Source: Nocardioides panzhihuensis (lineage in GTDB: Bacteria > Actinomycetota > Actinomycetes > Propionibacteriales > Nocardioidaceae). Taken from it: a stretch of DNA of 64,000 nucleotides. The notes under the pieces are model-generated. The model searched no databases and was not told the origin of the DNA. It saw only the letters and a list, made by a program, of their open reading frames with translations. Where the stretch lies: contig NZ_JACBZR010000001.1 in the NCBI RefSeq assembly GCF_013408335.1, positions 5,605,501 through 5,669,500 of the forward strand, written 5' to 3'. Below are positions 34,938 to 46,136 of this stretch, one piece after another. Position numbers and translations under genes: made by a program. Within the stretch, counting starts at the first letter, position 1. Each line of letters opens with the position of its first letter.

Positions 34938-35609
34938 ATGACCACGACGTTGCCATGGGACGGCATCTTGATGCCTCGCGAGGCCTACGGCCCCGCAGCG
35001 GTCAAGGCCAGGGACTCGCTCACCGATGCGGCCGCGCAGGGAGACTGGCGCCGGGCGCTCTCGCAGGTGCGCAACGACTACACCGTCGGAGTGAACACCT
35101 GGAAGATCGGCGGCGAGTCGATGTTCACGCCGCTCCACCACGCCGCCTACCTCGGTGCGCCGCGGGAGACGGTCCAGGAGCTGCTCGCGCTGGGTGGCGT
35201 CAGGTCTCTGCCCACCGCCCACGGCGAGACGCCCTACCAGCTCGCCCAGCGCCGCGGTCACGAGCACCTGCTCGACATGCTCGACCCCTACTTCCGCCCG
35301 GGCACGCCGCTCGGTGACAACCTCGATGGCGTCAACCAGCACGTGAACACGACGCTCGCCGAGCTGACCGCCGAGTTCCGAGGCGAGCACCAGCTGCGTA
35401 CGTTCGACGTCCGGCTCATCTCCGAGGAGGGCGGTCCCGACGAGGCCTGGTTCACCGCTCCCGGGATGTACGGCGGCATCCGGATCGGCATGTTCTGGGG
35501 CCGCGCCCACCTGGAGTACAACTCCCGTCTGGGCGACTCCTACGCCGTCGTCGGCCCGGAGGGCTCCGCCTACGTGAGCCGCTCCAGGCGCGCCCTCCCG
35601 GCTCGCTGA
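34938..35609 (+). CDS. Ankyrin-repeat-like protein
   Basis: A 223-residue soluble protein. Residues ~55-115 carry two ankyrin-like units (FTPLHHAAYLGAPRETVQELLALG and ETPYQLAQRRGHEHLLDML). The C-terminal ~100 residues are a separate beta-rich domain (FDVRLISEEGG, GGIRIGMFWGRAHLEY). There is no signal peptide. The role is unknown. It starts 19 bases after menG and may be co-transcribed. Confidence 0.75.
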   Translation: MTTTLPWDGILMPREAYGPAAVKARDSLTDAAAQGDWRRALSQVRNDYTVGVNTWKIGGESMFTPLHHAAYLGAPRETVQELLALGGVRSLPTAHGETPYQLAQRRGHEHLLDMLDPYFRPGTPLGDNLDGVNQHVNTTLAELTAEFRGEHQLRTFDVRLISEEGGPDEAWFTAPGMYGGIRIGMFWGRAHLEYNSRLGDSYAVVGPEGSAYVSRSRRALPAR

Positions 35610-35619
35610 GGCAGACGCC

Positions 35620-35641
35620 GGTGGTCGAGCCTGTCGAGACC
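35620..35641 (+). repeat. Short interspersed repeat unit
   Basis: GGTGGTCGAGCCTGTCGAGA(CC) is a one-base variant of the units at 29069 and 29219. It sits between the ankyrin-like and HD-domain genes. Confidence 0.8.
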
Positions 35642-35671
35642 CCACGTACGCAAGCATGCGAGGGTCGTCCC

Positions 35672-36322
35672 ATGGCTGACGCTCACGAGGATCTGATCAT
35701 CGACCTGAACCCGCTCCCCGACGAGATCGGTGGGAGGCTGCGGGCTCAGCTGGAGTTCATCGCCGAGGCCGACAAGCTGAAGACGATCCTGCGTGCCTCA
35801 CCGCTGGCCGCGGCCGACCGCCGCGAGAACGACGCCGAGCACTCCTGGCACCTGGCGCTGATGGTGCTGCTGCTCGCGGAGTACGCCGACGAGCCGATCG
35901 ACGTCGGGCACGCGATCAAGCTCGTGATCATCCACGACATGGTCGAGATCTACGCCGGCGACAGCCCGGTCTTCGACCCGACTGCGGTCGTCGACCAGGT
36001 CGAGCGTGAGATCGCCGCCGCAGACCGCCTCTTCACGATGCTCCCGCCTGATCAGGCGGGGGAGATCCGGGCGCTGTGGGACGAGTTCGAGGCCGCCCAG
36101 ACCCCCGAGGCACGCTTCTGCAAGGCCATGGACCGCCTCGAGCCGATGCTTCTCAACTGGCTCAACCGCGGTGGCACCTGGGGCATGCCCGGTGCGACCG
36201 AGTCCCGGGTCCGTGCTCGCGAGGCCGGCGTCGTCGCCGCCTCGACCACCCTTGGTGCCGCCACCGACGCCATCGTCCGTGCGGGGCTCGCCAACGGCTG
36301 GATCCGCCCCGATCCCGACTGA
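35672..36322 (+). CDS. HD-domain hydrolase (YfbR/5'-deoxynucleotidase-like)
   Basis: A 216-residue protein with the HD-superfamily metal site: RENDAEHSWHLALM (H and E...H ligands) near residues 52-65, then IIHDMVEIYAGD (HD pair) near residues 88-99, and a late Asp in KAMDRLEPMLLNWL. It resembles YfbR-type 5'-deoxynucleotidases and the HDDC2 family. The substrate is probably a nucleoside monophosphate but is not proven. The ATG at 35672 begins MADAHEDLIID; upstream in-frame sequence is the interspersed repeat. Confidence 0.85.
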   Translation: MADAHEDLIIDLNPLPDEIGGRLRAQLEFIAEADKLKTILRASPLAAADRRENDAEHSWHLALMVLLLAEYADEPIDVGHAIKLVIIHDMVEIYAGDSPVFDPTAVVDQVEREIAAADRLFTMLPPDQAGEIRALWDEFEAAQTPEARFCKAMDRLEPMLLNWLNRGGTWGMPGATESRVRAREAGVVAASTTLGAATDAIVRAGLANGWIRPDPD

Positions 36323-36416
36323 TCCGGGTATCCACCCCAGGTTTCTCGGCATTCCCTCCTGGGTATCCAGTACGCTGCGACGACTTTGGGGTCGGGGACG
36401 CTGAGGAGGGCCGCCC

Positions 36417-37483
36417 GTGGATGCGGATGTGGTGCCGGGCTCGGTGACGGACTGGACGGTCACGATCGACGATCAGCGGCGGCTCAAGCGGGCTCTGATG
36501 GGTTTGCGGGTGCGAAGCGGGGCGTACTGGCTGGTGGCACTAGGAGTGCCGGTGCTGGCGTCAGGCTTCGTCTGGCTCGGTGCACAGGATGCGTTCGGAG
36601 GGGTCGTCAGCGACACGTTCGCGATGGCGGCTGTGGTGGCAGTGGGAGTCCTCATCCTGCCTCTCAACGTGGCGATGCCGCTGGTGACCGTACGCCGTCG
36701 GGTGGAGCGTGAGCTCCCTGTCGGCGCCACGCTCACGCCTGGGCGACGGGAAGCGGATTGGGTGTGCGCACGCGCAGCCGACTCACCTTCTACCCATGGT
36801 CGCGGTTGACGAAGGTCGAGGCGGGGCCGGTGCTCGTGCGGTGCCGGCAGAAGAGCCCGAGGACGCTGACTGTCCCCGAGTACCTTCCGACCGGGCCGGA
36901 CGAGGTGGCGCGGTCGATCGACTTCCCGGCTCAGCTCATCGGGCCTAAGATCAGACGCGAACTGGACGCGCGGACGGACCGGAAGCCCACGGAGATCCCG
37001 ATGGCCGGGGTGCCGACCGTCCTCGACCGCGCATTGCGGTGGCGGCTCGTCCGGGCCTGGATACGGGCGCAGTTCGGCCTCGCGGCGTGGTTGCTGCCAG
37101 CAGTGATGGGCCTCAACATCGCGATGCAGCTTGCCATCGGCTCCTTCACGGGGGGTGTCTTCTTCGTGGCGCTGGCGATGCTCGGCCTACCCGTCTGGTG
37201 GCTCACCGGGGGGCGACGGATATCGGGGATCTATCCGATAGGTGCCGCCGTCACCGGCTCCGCGGGCGAGTGGCTCGAGGTTCAGGGGCCGTGGGGGAGC
37301 GTGGCCTGGCCCCCGGGATGGCTGAAACCGATCCGGATGACCAAGCACACCGTGACGTACGAGATGGTGCAGGCGCATCCCGACGGCACGCTGGCTGAGT
37401 CGACTGGCGTCGACAAGCGGATCATCGTGATCCCCCGAGCCTTCCTCGACACGCCGTCGCCGGCCGTCCGCGCCGAATCCTGA
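36417..37483 (+). pseudogene. YcxB-like four-helix membrane protein interrupted by a frameshift
   Basis: Two overlapping frames make one family-like product. The first (36417-36809) has two helices (GAYWLVALGVPVLASGFVWLG and AMAAVVAVGVLILPLNVAM) and then loses sense. The second picks up at about 36740 with VRTRSRLTFYPWSRLTKVE, typical of YcxB-like cytoplasmic domains, followed by two more helices and a second such domain. A one-base loss near 36738-36742 (CCTGGG) would explain it. It may be a true pseudogene, an assembly error or two real small genes. The total would be ~355 residues. Confidence 0.65.
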
Positions 37484-37632
37484 CCCGCCACAACCCACCG
37501 TGGCGTGGTTGTGCAGGCGTTTGCCGCCGGATGCCGGCGTACCTCCCCGCCATGGCGGGGAAGTGCCGCGCGCCATTTCAGCAACCGACTTGCATTCCGC
37601 CACAGGAGTGGCAGGATGTGAGTTGGCCCACA

Positions 37633-37650
37633 TTGTGATTCCATTCACAA
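37633..37650. promoter_or_regulatory. CRP/GlxR-type operator upstream of nuoA
   Basis: TTGTGATTCCATTCACAA has perfect 6-bp arms with a 6-bp spacer and matches the CRP consensus TGTGA-N6-TCACA exactly. It lies 41 bp before the nuoA start. This suggests cAMP-receptor-type control of complex I. Confidence 0.75.
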
Positions 37651-37690
37651 AGTCTCAAGAAGGGGTGGGTCGCTCAGGGTAGGAGGCGAG

Positions 37691-38046
37691 ATGGAGCTCT
37701 ACGTGCCGGTGCTCGCGTTGGCGGGACTGGCGACGCTCTTCGCGGTCGGTTCGGTGATCATGAGCTCGGTCGTCGGACCGAGACGTGCCAACCAAGCCAA
37801 GGCGGATCCCTACGAGTGCGGGATCGAGGCCACGCCTCAGGCGCTGGGCGGTCGCTTCCCGGTGAAGTACTACATCACCGCGATGCTCTTCATCATCTTC
37901 GACATCGAGATCATCTTTCTCTACCCGTGGGCCGTCAGGTTCGACGCGATGGGATGGTTCGGCCTCGCGGAGATGGGCCTGTTCCTGCTGACGGTGTTCG
38001 TGGCGTACGCCTATGTGTGGCGCCGCGGCGGATTGGACTGGGACTG

Positions 38047-38047
<1 letters not shown>
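37691..38047 (+). CDS. nuoA: NADH-quinone oxidoreductase subunit A
   Basis: A 118-residue membrane subunit with three helices and the conserved [11 protein letters not shown] loop and [16 protein letters not shown] segment at the quinone-proximal face. GGAGG lies 5 bases before the ATG. It is the first gene of nuoA-N, in which nearly all junctions are ATGA, GTGA or TGATG overlaps, so one long transcript is expected. Confidence 0.96.
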
Positions 38048-38597
<550 letters not shown>

Positions 38598-38601
<4 letters not shown>

Positions 38602-39251
38602 ACGACCAGAACAGTGGCCAGAACAGTGGCATGTTCGGCGTGGAGGACACCGGCGACACCAGCGGCTACGGCGGTCTCACCCGCCAGCACGCGATGCCGA
38701 GCCGCACCAGCGACGTCGGGGTCCAGCCCTACGGCGGCTGGTTCAAGGAGCTCGCCGACGCCCTCGCCTTCACCGAGGCGGAGGCGGTCATCCACCGTGG
38801 AGAGCTCACCTTTCACGTACGCCGCGAGCGGCTGCTCGAGGCCCTGCAGGTGCTCCGCGACGAGCTGCGCTTCGAGCTCTGCTCCGGGGTCTCCGGGGTG
38901 CATTACCCCGCTGAGCAAGGCCAAGAGAATGTGGGCAGCGAGCTGCACGCGGTCTACCACCTGCTCTCGATGACCTACAACCGCCGGGTGCGGATCGAGA
39001 CCTCGGCTCCCGACGACGACCCGCACGTGCCGAGCGCGGTGGCCATCTACCCGACGCTCGACTGGCACGAGCGGGAGACCTACGACATGTTCGGGATCGT
39101 CTTCGACGGCCACCCGGGTCTGACCAGGATCCTGATGCCCGACGACTGGCCCGGTCACCCGCAGCGCAAGGACTACCCGCTCGGTGGGATCCCCGTGGAA
39201 TACAAGGGCGCGACCATCCCGCCGCCGGACACTCGCAGGAGCTACTCATGA
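38598..39251 (+). CDS. nuoC: NADH-quinone oxidoreductase subunit C
   Basis: A 217-residue peripheral-arm subunit with no cofactor. It has the family motifs [39 protein letters not shown] and the C-terminal [12 protein letters not shown]. The first ~40 residues are a hydrophilic extension ([18 protein letters not shown]), common in actinobacteria. The GTG start overlaps the nuoB stop (GTGA). Confidence 0.95.
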
Positions 39252-40564
39252 CCGCGACAGACGCTGACGACGCGCGTACGTTCACCGTCACCGGCCAGGA
39301 CTGGGACGACCTGACCGACGCTCTCAAGGACGTCAAGGACGAGCGGATCATCGTCAACATGGGTCCCCAGCACCCCTCGACCCACGGGGTGCTCCGGTTG
39401 ATCCTCGAGCTCGAGGGCGAGACCGTCACCGAGGCGAGGGCCGGGATCGGCTACCTCCACACGGGCATCGAGAAGAACCTGGAGTACCGCGCCTGGACCC
39501 AGGGCACGACCTTCGTCACCCGGATGGACTACCTCTCGCCGATCTTCAACGAGACTGCGTACGTCCTCGGGGTGGAGAAGCTGCTCGGCATCGGCGCCGA
39601 GGTGCCGGAGAAGGCCGACGTCGTCCGGGTCCTGCTGATGGAGCTCAACCGGATCTCCTCCCACCTGGTGGCGATCGCGACCGGCGGCATGGAGCTCGGC
39701 GCGCTGACCGTGATGACGATCGGTTTCCGCGAGCGTGAGCTGTGCCTGGACCTGTTCGAGTTCATCACCGGTCTGCGGATGAACCACGCCTACATCCGTC
39801 CGGGCGGCATCGCCCAGGACCTGCCGGACGGCACCGTCGCGCGGGTGAGCGAGTTCATCGAGCTGATGAAGAAGCGGCTGACCGAGTACGCCGCGCTCTG
39901 CAACGCCAACCCGATCTTCAAGGGTCGCCTGGAGCAGGTCGGCTACCTCGACCTGGAGGGCTGTCTCGCGCTCGGCCTCACCGGCCCGGTCCTGCGCTCG
40001 ACCGGCTACCCGTGGGACCTGCGCAAGACCCAGCCCTACTGCGGGTATGAGGACTACGAGTTCGAGGTCATCACCTGGGACACCTGCGACTCCTACGGTC
40101 GGTTCCGGATCCGGCTGGCCGAGATGTGGGAGTCGCTGCGGATCATGGAGCAGGCGCTCAAGCGGCTGAAGGATCTCGACGGCGCGCCCGTCATGGTGGC
40201 CGACAAGAAGATCGCCTGGCCCTCTCAGCTCTCGGTCGGAGCCGACGGCCAAGGCAACTCCCTCGACCACATCCGCCACATCATGGGCGAGTCGATGGAG
40301 GCACTGATCCACCACTTCAAGCTGGTGACCGAGGGTTTCCGGGTGCCGGCAGGCCAGGCGTACGTCGCGATCGAGTCGCCGCGCGGAGAGCTCGGCGCCC
40401 ACGTGGTCAGCGACGGCGGCACCAAGCCCTACCGGGTCCACTTCCGGGACCCGTCGTTCACCAATCTTCAGGCCACGAGCGTCATGTCCGAGGGCGGCAT
40501 GGTCGCCGACGTGATCGTGGCGATCGCGTCCATCGACCCGGTGATGGGAGGCGTCGACCGATGA
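39248..40564 (+). CDS. nuoD: NADH-quinone oxidoreductase subunit D
   Basis: A 438-residue subunit that forms the quinone pocket with NuoB. The quinone-binding [15 protein letters not shown] motif lies near residue 37, with [13 protein letters not shown] after it and the [15 protein letters not shown] and [15 protein letters not shown] blocks further on. Separate nuoC and nuoD are present, not the fused form of E. coli. Confidence 0.96.
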   Translation: MTATDADDARTFTVTGQDWDDLTDALKDVKDERIIVNMGPQHPSTHGVLRLILELEGETVTEARAGIGYLHTGIEKNLEYRAWTQGTTFVTRMDYLSPIFNETAYVLGVEKLLGIGAEVPEKADVVRVLLMELNRISSHLVAIATGGMELGALTVMTIGFRERELCLDLFEFITGLRMNHAYIRPGGIAQDLPDGTVARVSEFIELMKKRLTEYAALCNANPIFKGRLEQVGYLDLEGCLALGLTGPVLRSTGYPWDLRKTQPYCGYEDYEFEVITWDTCDSYGRFRIRLAEMWESLRIMEQALKRLKDLDGAPVMVADKKIAWPSQLSVGADGQGNSLDHIRHIMGESMEALIHHFKLVTEGFRVPAGQAYVAIESPRGELGAHVVSDGGTKPYRVHFRDPSFTNLQATSVMSEGGMVADVIVAIASIDPVMGGVDR

Positions 40565-41307
40565 CGCTTGCTGCAGAGACCTTCGACGAGCTGCGTGAGA
40601 TCGCGGCCCGCTACCCCCAGGCGCGTTCCGGGCTGCTGCCGATGCTCCACTTGGTGCAGTCGGTCGAGGGCCGGGTCACTCCCGAGGGCATCCAGGCCTG
40701 CGCCGATGTCCTGGGTCTGACCCCGGCCGAGGTGAGCGGCGTGGCGACCTTCTACACGATGTACAAGCGCCATCCCGTCGGCACTCACCACGTCGGCGTC
40801 TGCACCAACACGCTGTGCGCGGTCATGGGCGGCGACGAGATCTTCGCCTGCCTGCGAGAGAAGCTCGAGGTGGGCAACGACGAGACCACCGCCGATGGCG
40901 CGATCACGCTCGAGCACATCGAGTGCAACGCAGCTTGCGACTACGCGCCGGTGGTGATGGTCAACTGGGAGTTCTTCGACAACCAGACCCCGGAGTCGGC
41001 CTCGCAGCTGGTCGACGACCTGCGCGAGGGCCGCGAGGTCGTGGCTTCGCGAGGCGCCCGGCTCACGAGCTGGCGCGAGGCCGAGCGGGTCCTGGCCGGC
41101 TTCGAGGACGGGCTCGTCGACGAGGGGCCCGCTGCCGGGTCGGCGTCGGTTGTCGGACTAGAGCTCGCCCGCGAGCGCGGCTGGGCTGCGCCCGGCGATG
41201 CCCACGGCTCCGCCGACGTACCGGAGGAGCTGCCCGAGGCCGTCGAGGTGGCCGACACCAGTCGCGCCGAGTCGGAGACGATCGCCGAGGAGGCGTCCGA
41301 TGACTGA
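40561..41307 (+). CDS. nuoE: NADH-quinone oxidoreductase subunit E
   Basis: A 248-residue thioredoxin-fold subunit carrying the 2Fe-2S cluster N1a, with ligands C81, C86, C122 and C126. The core ends near residue 165. The last ~80 residues are an acidic Ala/Glu-rich tail not needed for the fold, as in other actinobacteria. It starts with ATGA overlapping nuoD. Confidence 0.95.
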   Translation: MTLAAETFDELREIAARYPQARSGLLPMLHLVQSVEGRVTPEGIQACADVLGLTPAEVSGVATFYTMYKRHPVGTHHVGVCTNTLCAVMGGDEIFACLREKLEVGNDETTADGAITLEHIECNAACDYAPVVMVNWEFFDNQTPESASQLVDDLREGREVVASRGARLTSWREAERVLAGFEDGLVDEGPAAGSASVVGLELARERGWAAPGDAHGSADVPEELPEAVEVADTSRAESETIAEEASDD

Positions 41308-42613
41308 CACTCTCACCCCGGTGCTGACCAGCAACTGGGGCGACGAGCGGGCCTGGACGCTGCCCGCCTACGCCCAGCAGGGCGGCTACGACGCGCTCGA
41401 CGTCGCACTCGGGCTGCCTCCCGAGGACGTGCAGACGATGGTCAAGGACTCCGGGCTCCGCGGCCGCGGTGGCGCCGGCTTCCCGACCGGGGTGAAGTGG
41501 GGCTTCCTGCCGCCGTCCGACCCCGAGAACCCCAAGCCGCGCTACCTGGTGGTCAACGCCGACGAGTCCGAGCCCGGCACGTGCAAGGACATCCCGCTGA
41601 TGATGGCGAGCCCGCACACCCTGGTGGAGGGCGTGATCATCTCCTCCTACGCCATCCGGGCGGAGCGAGCCTTCATCTACGTACGCGGTGAGGTGCTGCA
41701 CGTGATCCGGCGGCTGCAGGCCGCGGTCCGTGAGGCCTACGCCGCCGGCCACCTGGGCAAGAACATCCACGGCTCCGGCTACGACCTCGAGCTGGTCGTG
41801 CACGCCGGCGCCGGGGCCTACATCTGTGGCGAGGAGACCGCGCTGCTCGACTCGCTCGAGGGGCGCCGCGGCCAGCCCAGGCTGCGTCCGCCGTTCCCCG
41901 CAGTGGCCGGTCTCTACGCGAGCCCGACCGTGATCAACAACGCCGAGTCGATCGCCTCGGTGCCCGCGATCGTGAAGAACGGCGCCGACTGGTTCGCCGG
42001 CATGGGCACCGAGAAGTCCGCCGGCGTCGGCATCTTCTCGCTCTCCGGCCACGTCAAGCGACCGGGCCAGTACGAGGCCCCGCTCGGCATCACGCTGCGC
42101 AAGCTGATCGAGCTGGCCGGCGGCGTACGCGAGGGTCACGAGCTGAAGTTCTGGACCCCGGGTGGCTCCTCGACCCCGTTGTTCACCCAAGAGCACCTCG
42201 ACGTGACGCTGGACTTCGAAGGGGTGCAGGCGGCCGGCTCGATGCTCGGCACCCGCGCGCTGCAGATCTTCGACGACTCGGTGTGCGTGGTGCGGGCGGT
42301 GCTGCGGTGGACTGAGTTCTACAAGCACGAGTCCTGCGGCAAGTGCACGCCGTGCCGAGAGGGCACCTGGTGGCTGGTGCAGGTGCTGGAGCGGCTGGAG
42401 AAGGGCGACGGCAAGCCCGAGGACCTCGACCTGCTGCTCGACCAGTGCGACAACATCCTCGGCCGCTCGTTCTGCGCGTTGGGTGATGGCGCGACGAGCC
42501 CGATCACGAGCTCGATCCAATACTTCCGGGACGAATACCTGGCCCACCTGGAGCAGGGTGGCTGTCCGTTCGACCCCAAGAAGTCGACCGCATGGGCGGA
42601 GGCAGTGCAGTGA
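41300..42613 (+). CDS. nuoF: NADH-quinone oxidoreductase subunit F
   Basis: A 437-residue NADH- and FMN-binding subunit. It has GRGGAGFPTGVKWGF for the nucleotide site near residue 55, GAGAYICGEETALLDSLEG for FMN, and the N3 4Fe-4S ligands in ESCGKCTPCREG (~residues 342-353) plus a later Cys (GRSFCALGD). The start lies 8 bases inside the end of nuoE. Confidence 0.96.
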   Translation: MTDTLTPVLTSNWGDERAWTLPAYAQQGGYDALDVALGLPPEDVQTMVKDSGLRGRGGAGFPTGVKWGFLPPSDPENPKPRYLVVNADESEPGTCKDIPLMMASPHTLVEGVIISSYAIRAERAFIYVRGEVLHVIRRLQAAVREAYAAGHLGKNIHGSGYDLELVVHAGAGAYICGEETALLDSLEGRRGQPRLRPPFPAVAGLYASPTVINNAESIASVPAIVKNGADWFAGMGTEKSAGVGIFSLSGHVKRPGQYEAPLGITLRKLIELAGGVREGHELKFWTPGGSSTPLFTQEHLDVTLDFEGVQAAGSMLGTRALQIFDDSVCVVRAVLRWTEFYKHESCGKCTPCREGTWWLVQVLERLEKGDGKPEDLDLLLDQCDNILGRSFCALGDGATSPITSSIQYFRDEYLAHLEQGGCPFDPKKSTAWAEAVQ

Positions 42614-44829
42614 CCGATGTGACCGTCAAGATCGACGGACATGACGTGACCGTGCCCGAGGGCACGCTGGTGATCCGGGCGGCCGAGCAGGTCGGGATCG
42701 AGATCCCGCGGTTCTGCGACCACCCGCTGCTCGCGCCCGTCGGCGCGTGCCGGCAGTGTCTCGTCGACATCCCCGACGCCGGCAACGGCCGCGGCTTCCC
42801 GAAGCCGCAGGCCTCCTGCACGATCCCGGTCGCCGAGGGCATGGTGGTGGAGACGCAGAACTCCACGGCCGTGAAGGCGCAGCAGGGGATCATGGAGTTT
42901 CTCCTGGTCAACCACCCGTTGGACTGCCCGGTGTGCGACAAGGGCGGCGAGTGCCCGCTGCAGAACCAGGCCATGTCCCACGGCCAGGGGGAGACCCGGT
43001 TCGAGGGGACGAAGCGTACGTTCCCCAAGCCCATCAACCTGAGCCCCAACGTCCTGCTCGACCGGGAGCGGTGCATCGTCTGCCAGCGCTGCACCCGTTT
43101 CGCCGCCGAGATCCCGGGCGACCCCGGGATCGCGCTGATCCAGCGTGGCGCGCAGCAGCAGATCGGCATCGCCGACGACAAGCCGTTCTCGTCCTACTTC
43201 TCCGGCAACGTCATCCAGATCTGCCCGGTCGGTGCGCTGACCTCCGACGACTACCGGTTCCGGGCCCGTCCCTTCGACCTGGTCTCGACGCCGGGCGTCG
43301 CCGAGCACGACGCGTGCGGCGCCGCGATCCGCATCGACCACCGCCGCGGCAAGGTCATGCGCCGCCTCGCCGGCAACGACCCCGAGGTCAACGAGGAGTG
43401 GATCTCCGACAAGGACCGCTTCGGCTTCCGCTATGTCGTCCGGGAGCGGCTCGCCTCTCCGATGGTGCGTGAGGACGGCGAGCTCCGGCCCGCGTCCTGG
43501 TTGGAGGCAGTCGCTGTCGCCGCCAAGGGTCTGGCCGCTGCCGGCTCCGTAGGCGTGCTGCCCGGTGGCCGGCTGACACTGGAGGACGCGAAGGCGTACG
43601 CCACCTTCGCCCGCGAGGCGCTTCGCACCCCGCACATCGACTTCCGCTCGCGTCCGCTGTCGGAGGAGGAGACGGGGTTCCTGCGCTCACGGGTGGCCAG
43701 CACCTCGCTCACCTACGCCGACCTCGACGCAGCCGACCACGTGATCCTCGTCGGGCTCGAGCCCGAGGACGAGGCCGGCACCCTGTTCCTGCGCTTGCGC
43801 AAGGCCAACCAGCAGGGCCTGCGGATCACCGCCCTGAGCCCGTACGCATCGGAGGGCTCCCGCAAGCTCGGAGCCGCGGTCGTCCTGACCGCCCCCGGTG
43901 CTGACGCGGAGGGGTTGTCGCAGGTCAGCGACGTCACCGAGGCTTCGGTGATCCTGGTCGGCGAGCGACTGGCGACCAGTCCCGGTGCCTACACCGCCGC
44001 CGCCGAGCTCGCCGACCGCACCGGTGCCAGGCTCGCCTGGGTGCCGCGTCGCGCCGGTGACCGAGGTGCGGTCGAGGCCGGCCTGCTTCCCGGCGAAGGT
44101 GGTCTCGACGCCGAGGCCATCGTCCGAAGTGGCCTCGACGCGCTGCTGATCGCCGGGGTCGACCCCGACGACACCGCCGACCCCGCCGCCTTCCTGGCGG
44201 CTCTCGACCAGGCCGGCTTCGTGGTCAGCCTCGAGCAGCGGGTCACCGCGGTGACCGAGCGCGCCGACGTCGTGCTCCCTGTCGCCGCCGCCTCGGAGAA
44301 GGCCGGCACCTTCGTCACCTGGGAGGGCCGCCGCCGCCCGTTCGTGAAGGTCTTCGACAAGCCGGCCGCCTACTCCGACGCCGAGGTCCTCGGCCACATC
44401 GCGACCTCGCTGGTCGAGCCCGCGAGCGCAGCGAGCGGTGTCGAGACCAACACGGTCGCATCGAGCGCGACAGGGGACCGTGTTGGTCTCGACACGCCTC
44501 CGCCCAGCGGCTCCGGCGGCTCGACCGACGGGAGTGCTTTCCGCCTCGCGACCTGGCGCCTGATGCTCGACAACGGGACGCTGCAGAGCGGCGACAAGGC
44601 ACTGGCCGCGACCGCGCGCCCGGCGTTCGTACGGATCCCGGCGGCGCTCCACGAGCAGCTCGGCGACGTCGTGACGATCACCGGTGACCGGGGGAGCTGG
44701 ACGCTCCCGGCGCTTCCTGGGGAGCTGGCCGAGGGCACGATCTGGGTGCCGACCAACTCGTTCGGCCGCGGCGTATGGGCCGATCTGGCCTCGCCAGGGT
44801 CAACCGTGAGCGTGGAGGGGGCCAAGTGA
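42610..44829 (+). CDS. nuoG: NADH-quinone oxidoreductase subunit G
   Basis: A 739-residue subunit that wires the electron path. It has the N-terminal 2Fe-2S ligands C36, C47, C50 and C70, then the N4/N5 region ([35 protein letters not shown]) and a molybdopterin-oxidoreductase-like body. Around residues 601-639 an inserted hydrophilic stretch ([20 protein letters not shown]...GSGGSTDG) is encoded by dispersed repeat DNA (44410-44526) and breaks the family alignment. The frame is kept, so the subunit may still work. The GTG at 42610 overlaps the nuoF stop; an ATG at 42592 is less likely. Confidence 0.94.
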   Translation: MTDVTVKIDGHDVTVPEGTLVIRAAEQVGIEIPRFCDHPLLAPVGACRQCLVDIPDAGNGRGFPKPQASCTIPVAEGMVVETQNSTAVKAQQGIMEFLLVNHPLDCPVCDKGGECPLQNQAMSHGQGETRFEGTKRTFPKPINLSPNVLLDRERCIVCQRCTRFAAEIPGDPGIALIQRGAQQQIGIADDKPFSSYFSGNVIQICPVGALTSDDYRFRARPFDLVSTPGVAEHDACGAAIRIDHRRGKVMRRLAGNDPEVNEEWISDKDRFGFRYVVRERLASPMVREDGELRPASWLEAVAVAAKGLAAAGSVGVLPGGRLTLEDAKAYATFAREALRTPHIDFRSRPLSEEETGFLRSRVASTSLTYADLDAADHVILVGLEPEDEAGTLFLRLRKANQQGLRITALSPYASEGSRKLGAAVVLTAPGADAEGLSQVSDVTEASVILVGERLATSPGAYTAAAELADRTGARLAWVPRRAGDRGAVEAGLLPGEGGLDAEAIVRSGLDALLIAGVDPDDTADPAAFLAALDQAGFVVSLEQRVTAVTERADVVLPVAAASEKAGTFVTWEGRRRPFVKVFDKPAAYSDAEVLGHIATSLVEPASAASGVETNTVASSATGDRVGLDTPPPSGSGGSTDGSAFRLATWRLMLDNGTLQSGDKALAATARPAFVRIPAALHEQLGDVVTITGDRGSWTLPALPGELAEGTIWVPTNSFGRGVWADLASPGSTVSVEGAK
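44410..44526 (+). repeat. Composite interspersed repeat inserted in nuoG
   Basis: The ~117 bases contain a perfect 20-bp inverted repeat, GTGTCGAGACCAACACGGTC at 44438-44457 with its complement at 44476-44495. The outer parts also match the family found at 29140-29186 and 17616-17657. Its length keeps the nuoG frame open. Confidence 0.88.
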
Positions 44830-46136
44830 ACGGGCTGGAGCAGTTCGGTCAGGACCCCTGGTGGATCATCGCGATCAAGGTCCTGCTGGTCTTCGTGGTC
44901 TGCGTCGTGCTGACGCTGTTCAACATCTGGTGGGAGCGCAAGGTCGTGGCCCGGATGCAGCACCGCATCGGCCCCAACCGGCACGGACCGTTCGGTCTGC
45001 TCCAGTCGCTCGCCGACGGTGTGAAGCTGGCGCTGAAGGAGGACCTGACCCCGGAGAAGGCCGACAAGATCGTCTTCATCACCGCGCCGATCCTGGCCAC
45101 GGTGCCGGCCTTCGTGACGTTCTCGGTGATCCCGTTCGGACCCGAGGTCAACTTCTTCGGCGTACAGACGCCTCTGCAGCTGACCGACATGCCGGTCGCG
45201 GTGCTGTTCGTGATGGCGATCGCCAGCATCGGCATCTACGGGATCGTGCTCGGTGGCTGGGCCTCGGGCTCGACCTACTCCCTGCTCGGTGGCCTGCGAA
45301 GCAGCGCCCAGATGATCTCCTACGAGGTCTCGATGGGCCTGGCGCTCGTCACCGTCTTCCTGATGGCCGGGAGCCTGTCCACGAGCCAGATCGTCGAGGC
45401 TCAGAAGGACTGGTGGTTCGGGGCCCTGCTGCTGCCGTCCTTCCTGATCTACTGCATCTCGATGGTCGGCGAGACCAACCGCGCGCCGTTCGACCTGCCC
45501 GAGGCCGAGGGTGAGCTGGTCGGTGGTTTCCACACCGAGTACTCCAGCCTGAAGTTCGCGCTCTTCTTCCTGGCCGAATACATCAACATGGCCACCGTCT
45601 GCGCGCTCGCCACCACGCTCTTCCTGGGCGGTTGGCGGGCACCGTTCGGCCTCGGCACAGTCTGGGCCGGTGCCAACGAGGGCTACTGGCCGGTGCTCTG
45701 GTTCTTCCTGAAGATGTTCTTCTTCATCTGGGTCTTCATCTGGCTGCGCGGCACGCTGCCGCGGCTGCGCTACGACCAGTTCATGTCGCTCGGCTGGAAG
45801 GTCCTCCTTCCCGCGAGCCTCGCCTGGATCGTCATCGTCGCGGTGATCAAGATGTCCGCGATCCAGGGCGAATTCAGCCCCAACTGGATCCTCTTCGGCT
45901 TCGGCCTGGTTGTCACCGTGGTGGTCGTGCTCGGCTTCCTCAACCGGCTCCCGGAGAAGGAGCCCCAGGTCACCGAGGCGCCCGGCGGCTACCCGACGCC
46001 CGCGCTGCCCCAGGGTGGGGCCGTGCGCGGCGCCGCCCAGCCGCTGGTGTTCGGACCGAGCGCCGTGGAGCCGACGAGAAGTGGCGTACGCATTCTCCCC
46101 TCTCCTGAGGATGCACTGCCTGAGGAGGCAAAGTGA
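44826..46136 (+). CDS. nuoH: NADH-quinone oxidoreductase subunit H
   Basis: A 436-residue membrane subunit with about eight helices that links the quinone site to the proton channels. Family blocks are visible: [25 protein letters not shown] (read in parts), [40 protein letters not shown] and [13 protein letters not shown]. The last ~50 residues form a Pro-rich cytoplasmic tail longer than in E. coli. GTG start overlapping nuoG. Confidence 0.95.
   Translation: MNGLEQFGQDPWWIIAIKVLLVFVVCVVLTLFNIWWERKVVARMQHRIGPNRHGPFGLLQSLADGVKLALKEDLTPEKADKIVFITAPILATVPAFVTFSVIPFGPEVNFFGVQTPLQLTDMPVAVLFVMAIASIGIYGIVLGGWASGSTYSLLGGLRSSAQMISYEVSMGLALVTVFLMAGSLSTSQIVEAQKDWWFGALLLPSFLIYCISMVGETNRAPFDLPEAEGELVGGFHTEYSSLKFALFFLAEYINMATVCALATTLFLGGWRAPFGLGTVWAGANEGYWPVLWFFLKMFFFIWVFIWLRGTLPRLRYDQFMSLGWKVLLPASLAWIVIVAVIKMSAIQGEFSPNWILFGFGLVVTVVVVLGFLNRLPEKEPQVTEAPGGYPTPALPQGGAVRGAAQPLVFGPSAVEPTRSGVRILPSPEDALPEEAK

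Noticed and set aside
36730..36760. Programmed ribosomal frameshifting in the YcxB-like gene
   Set aside because: No slippery heptamer or following pseudoknot is evident; a simple base loss is a better explanation.
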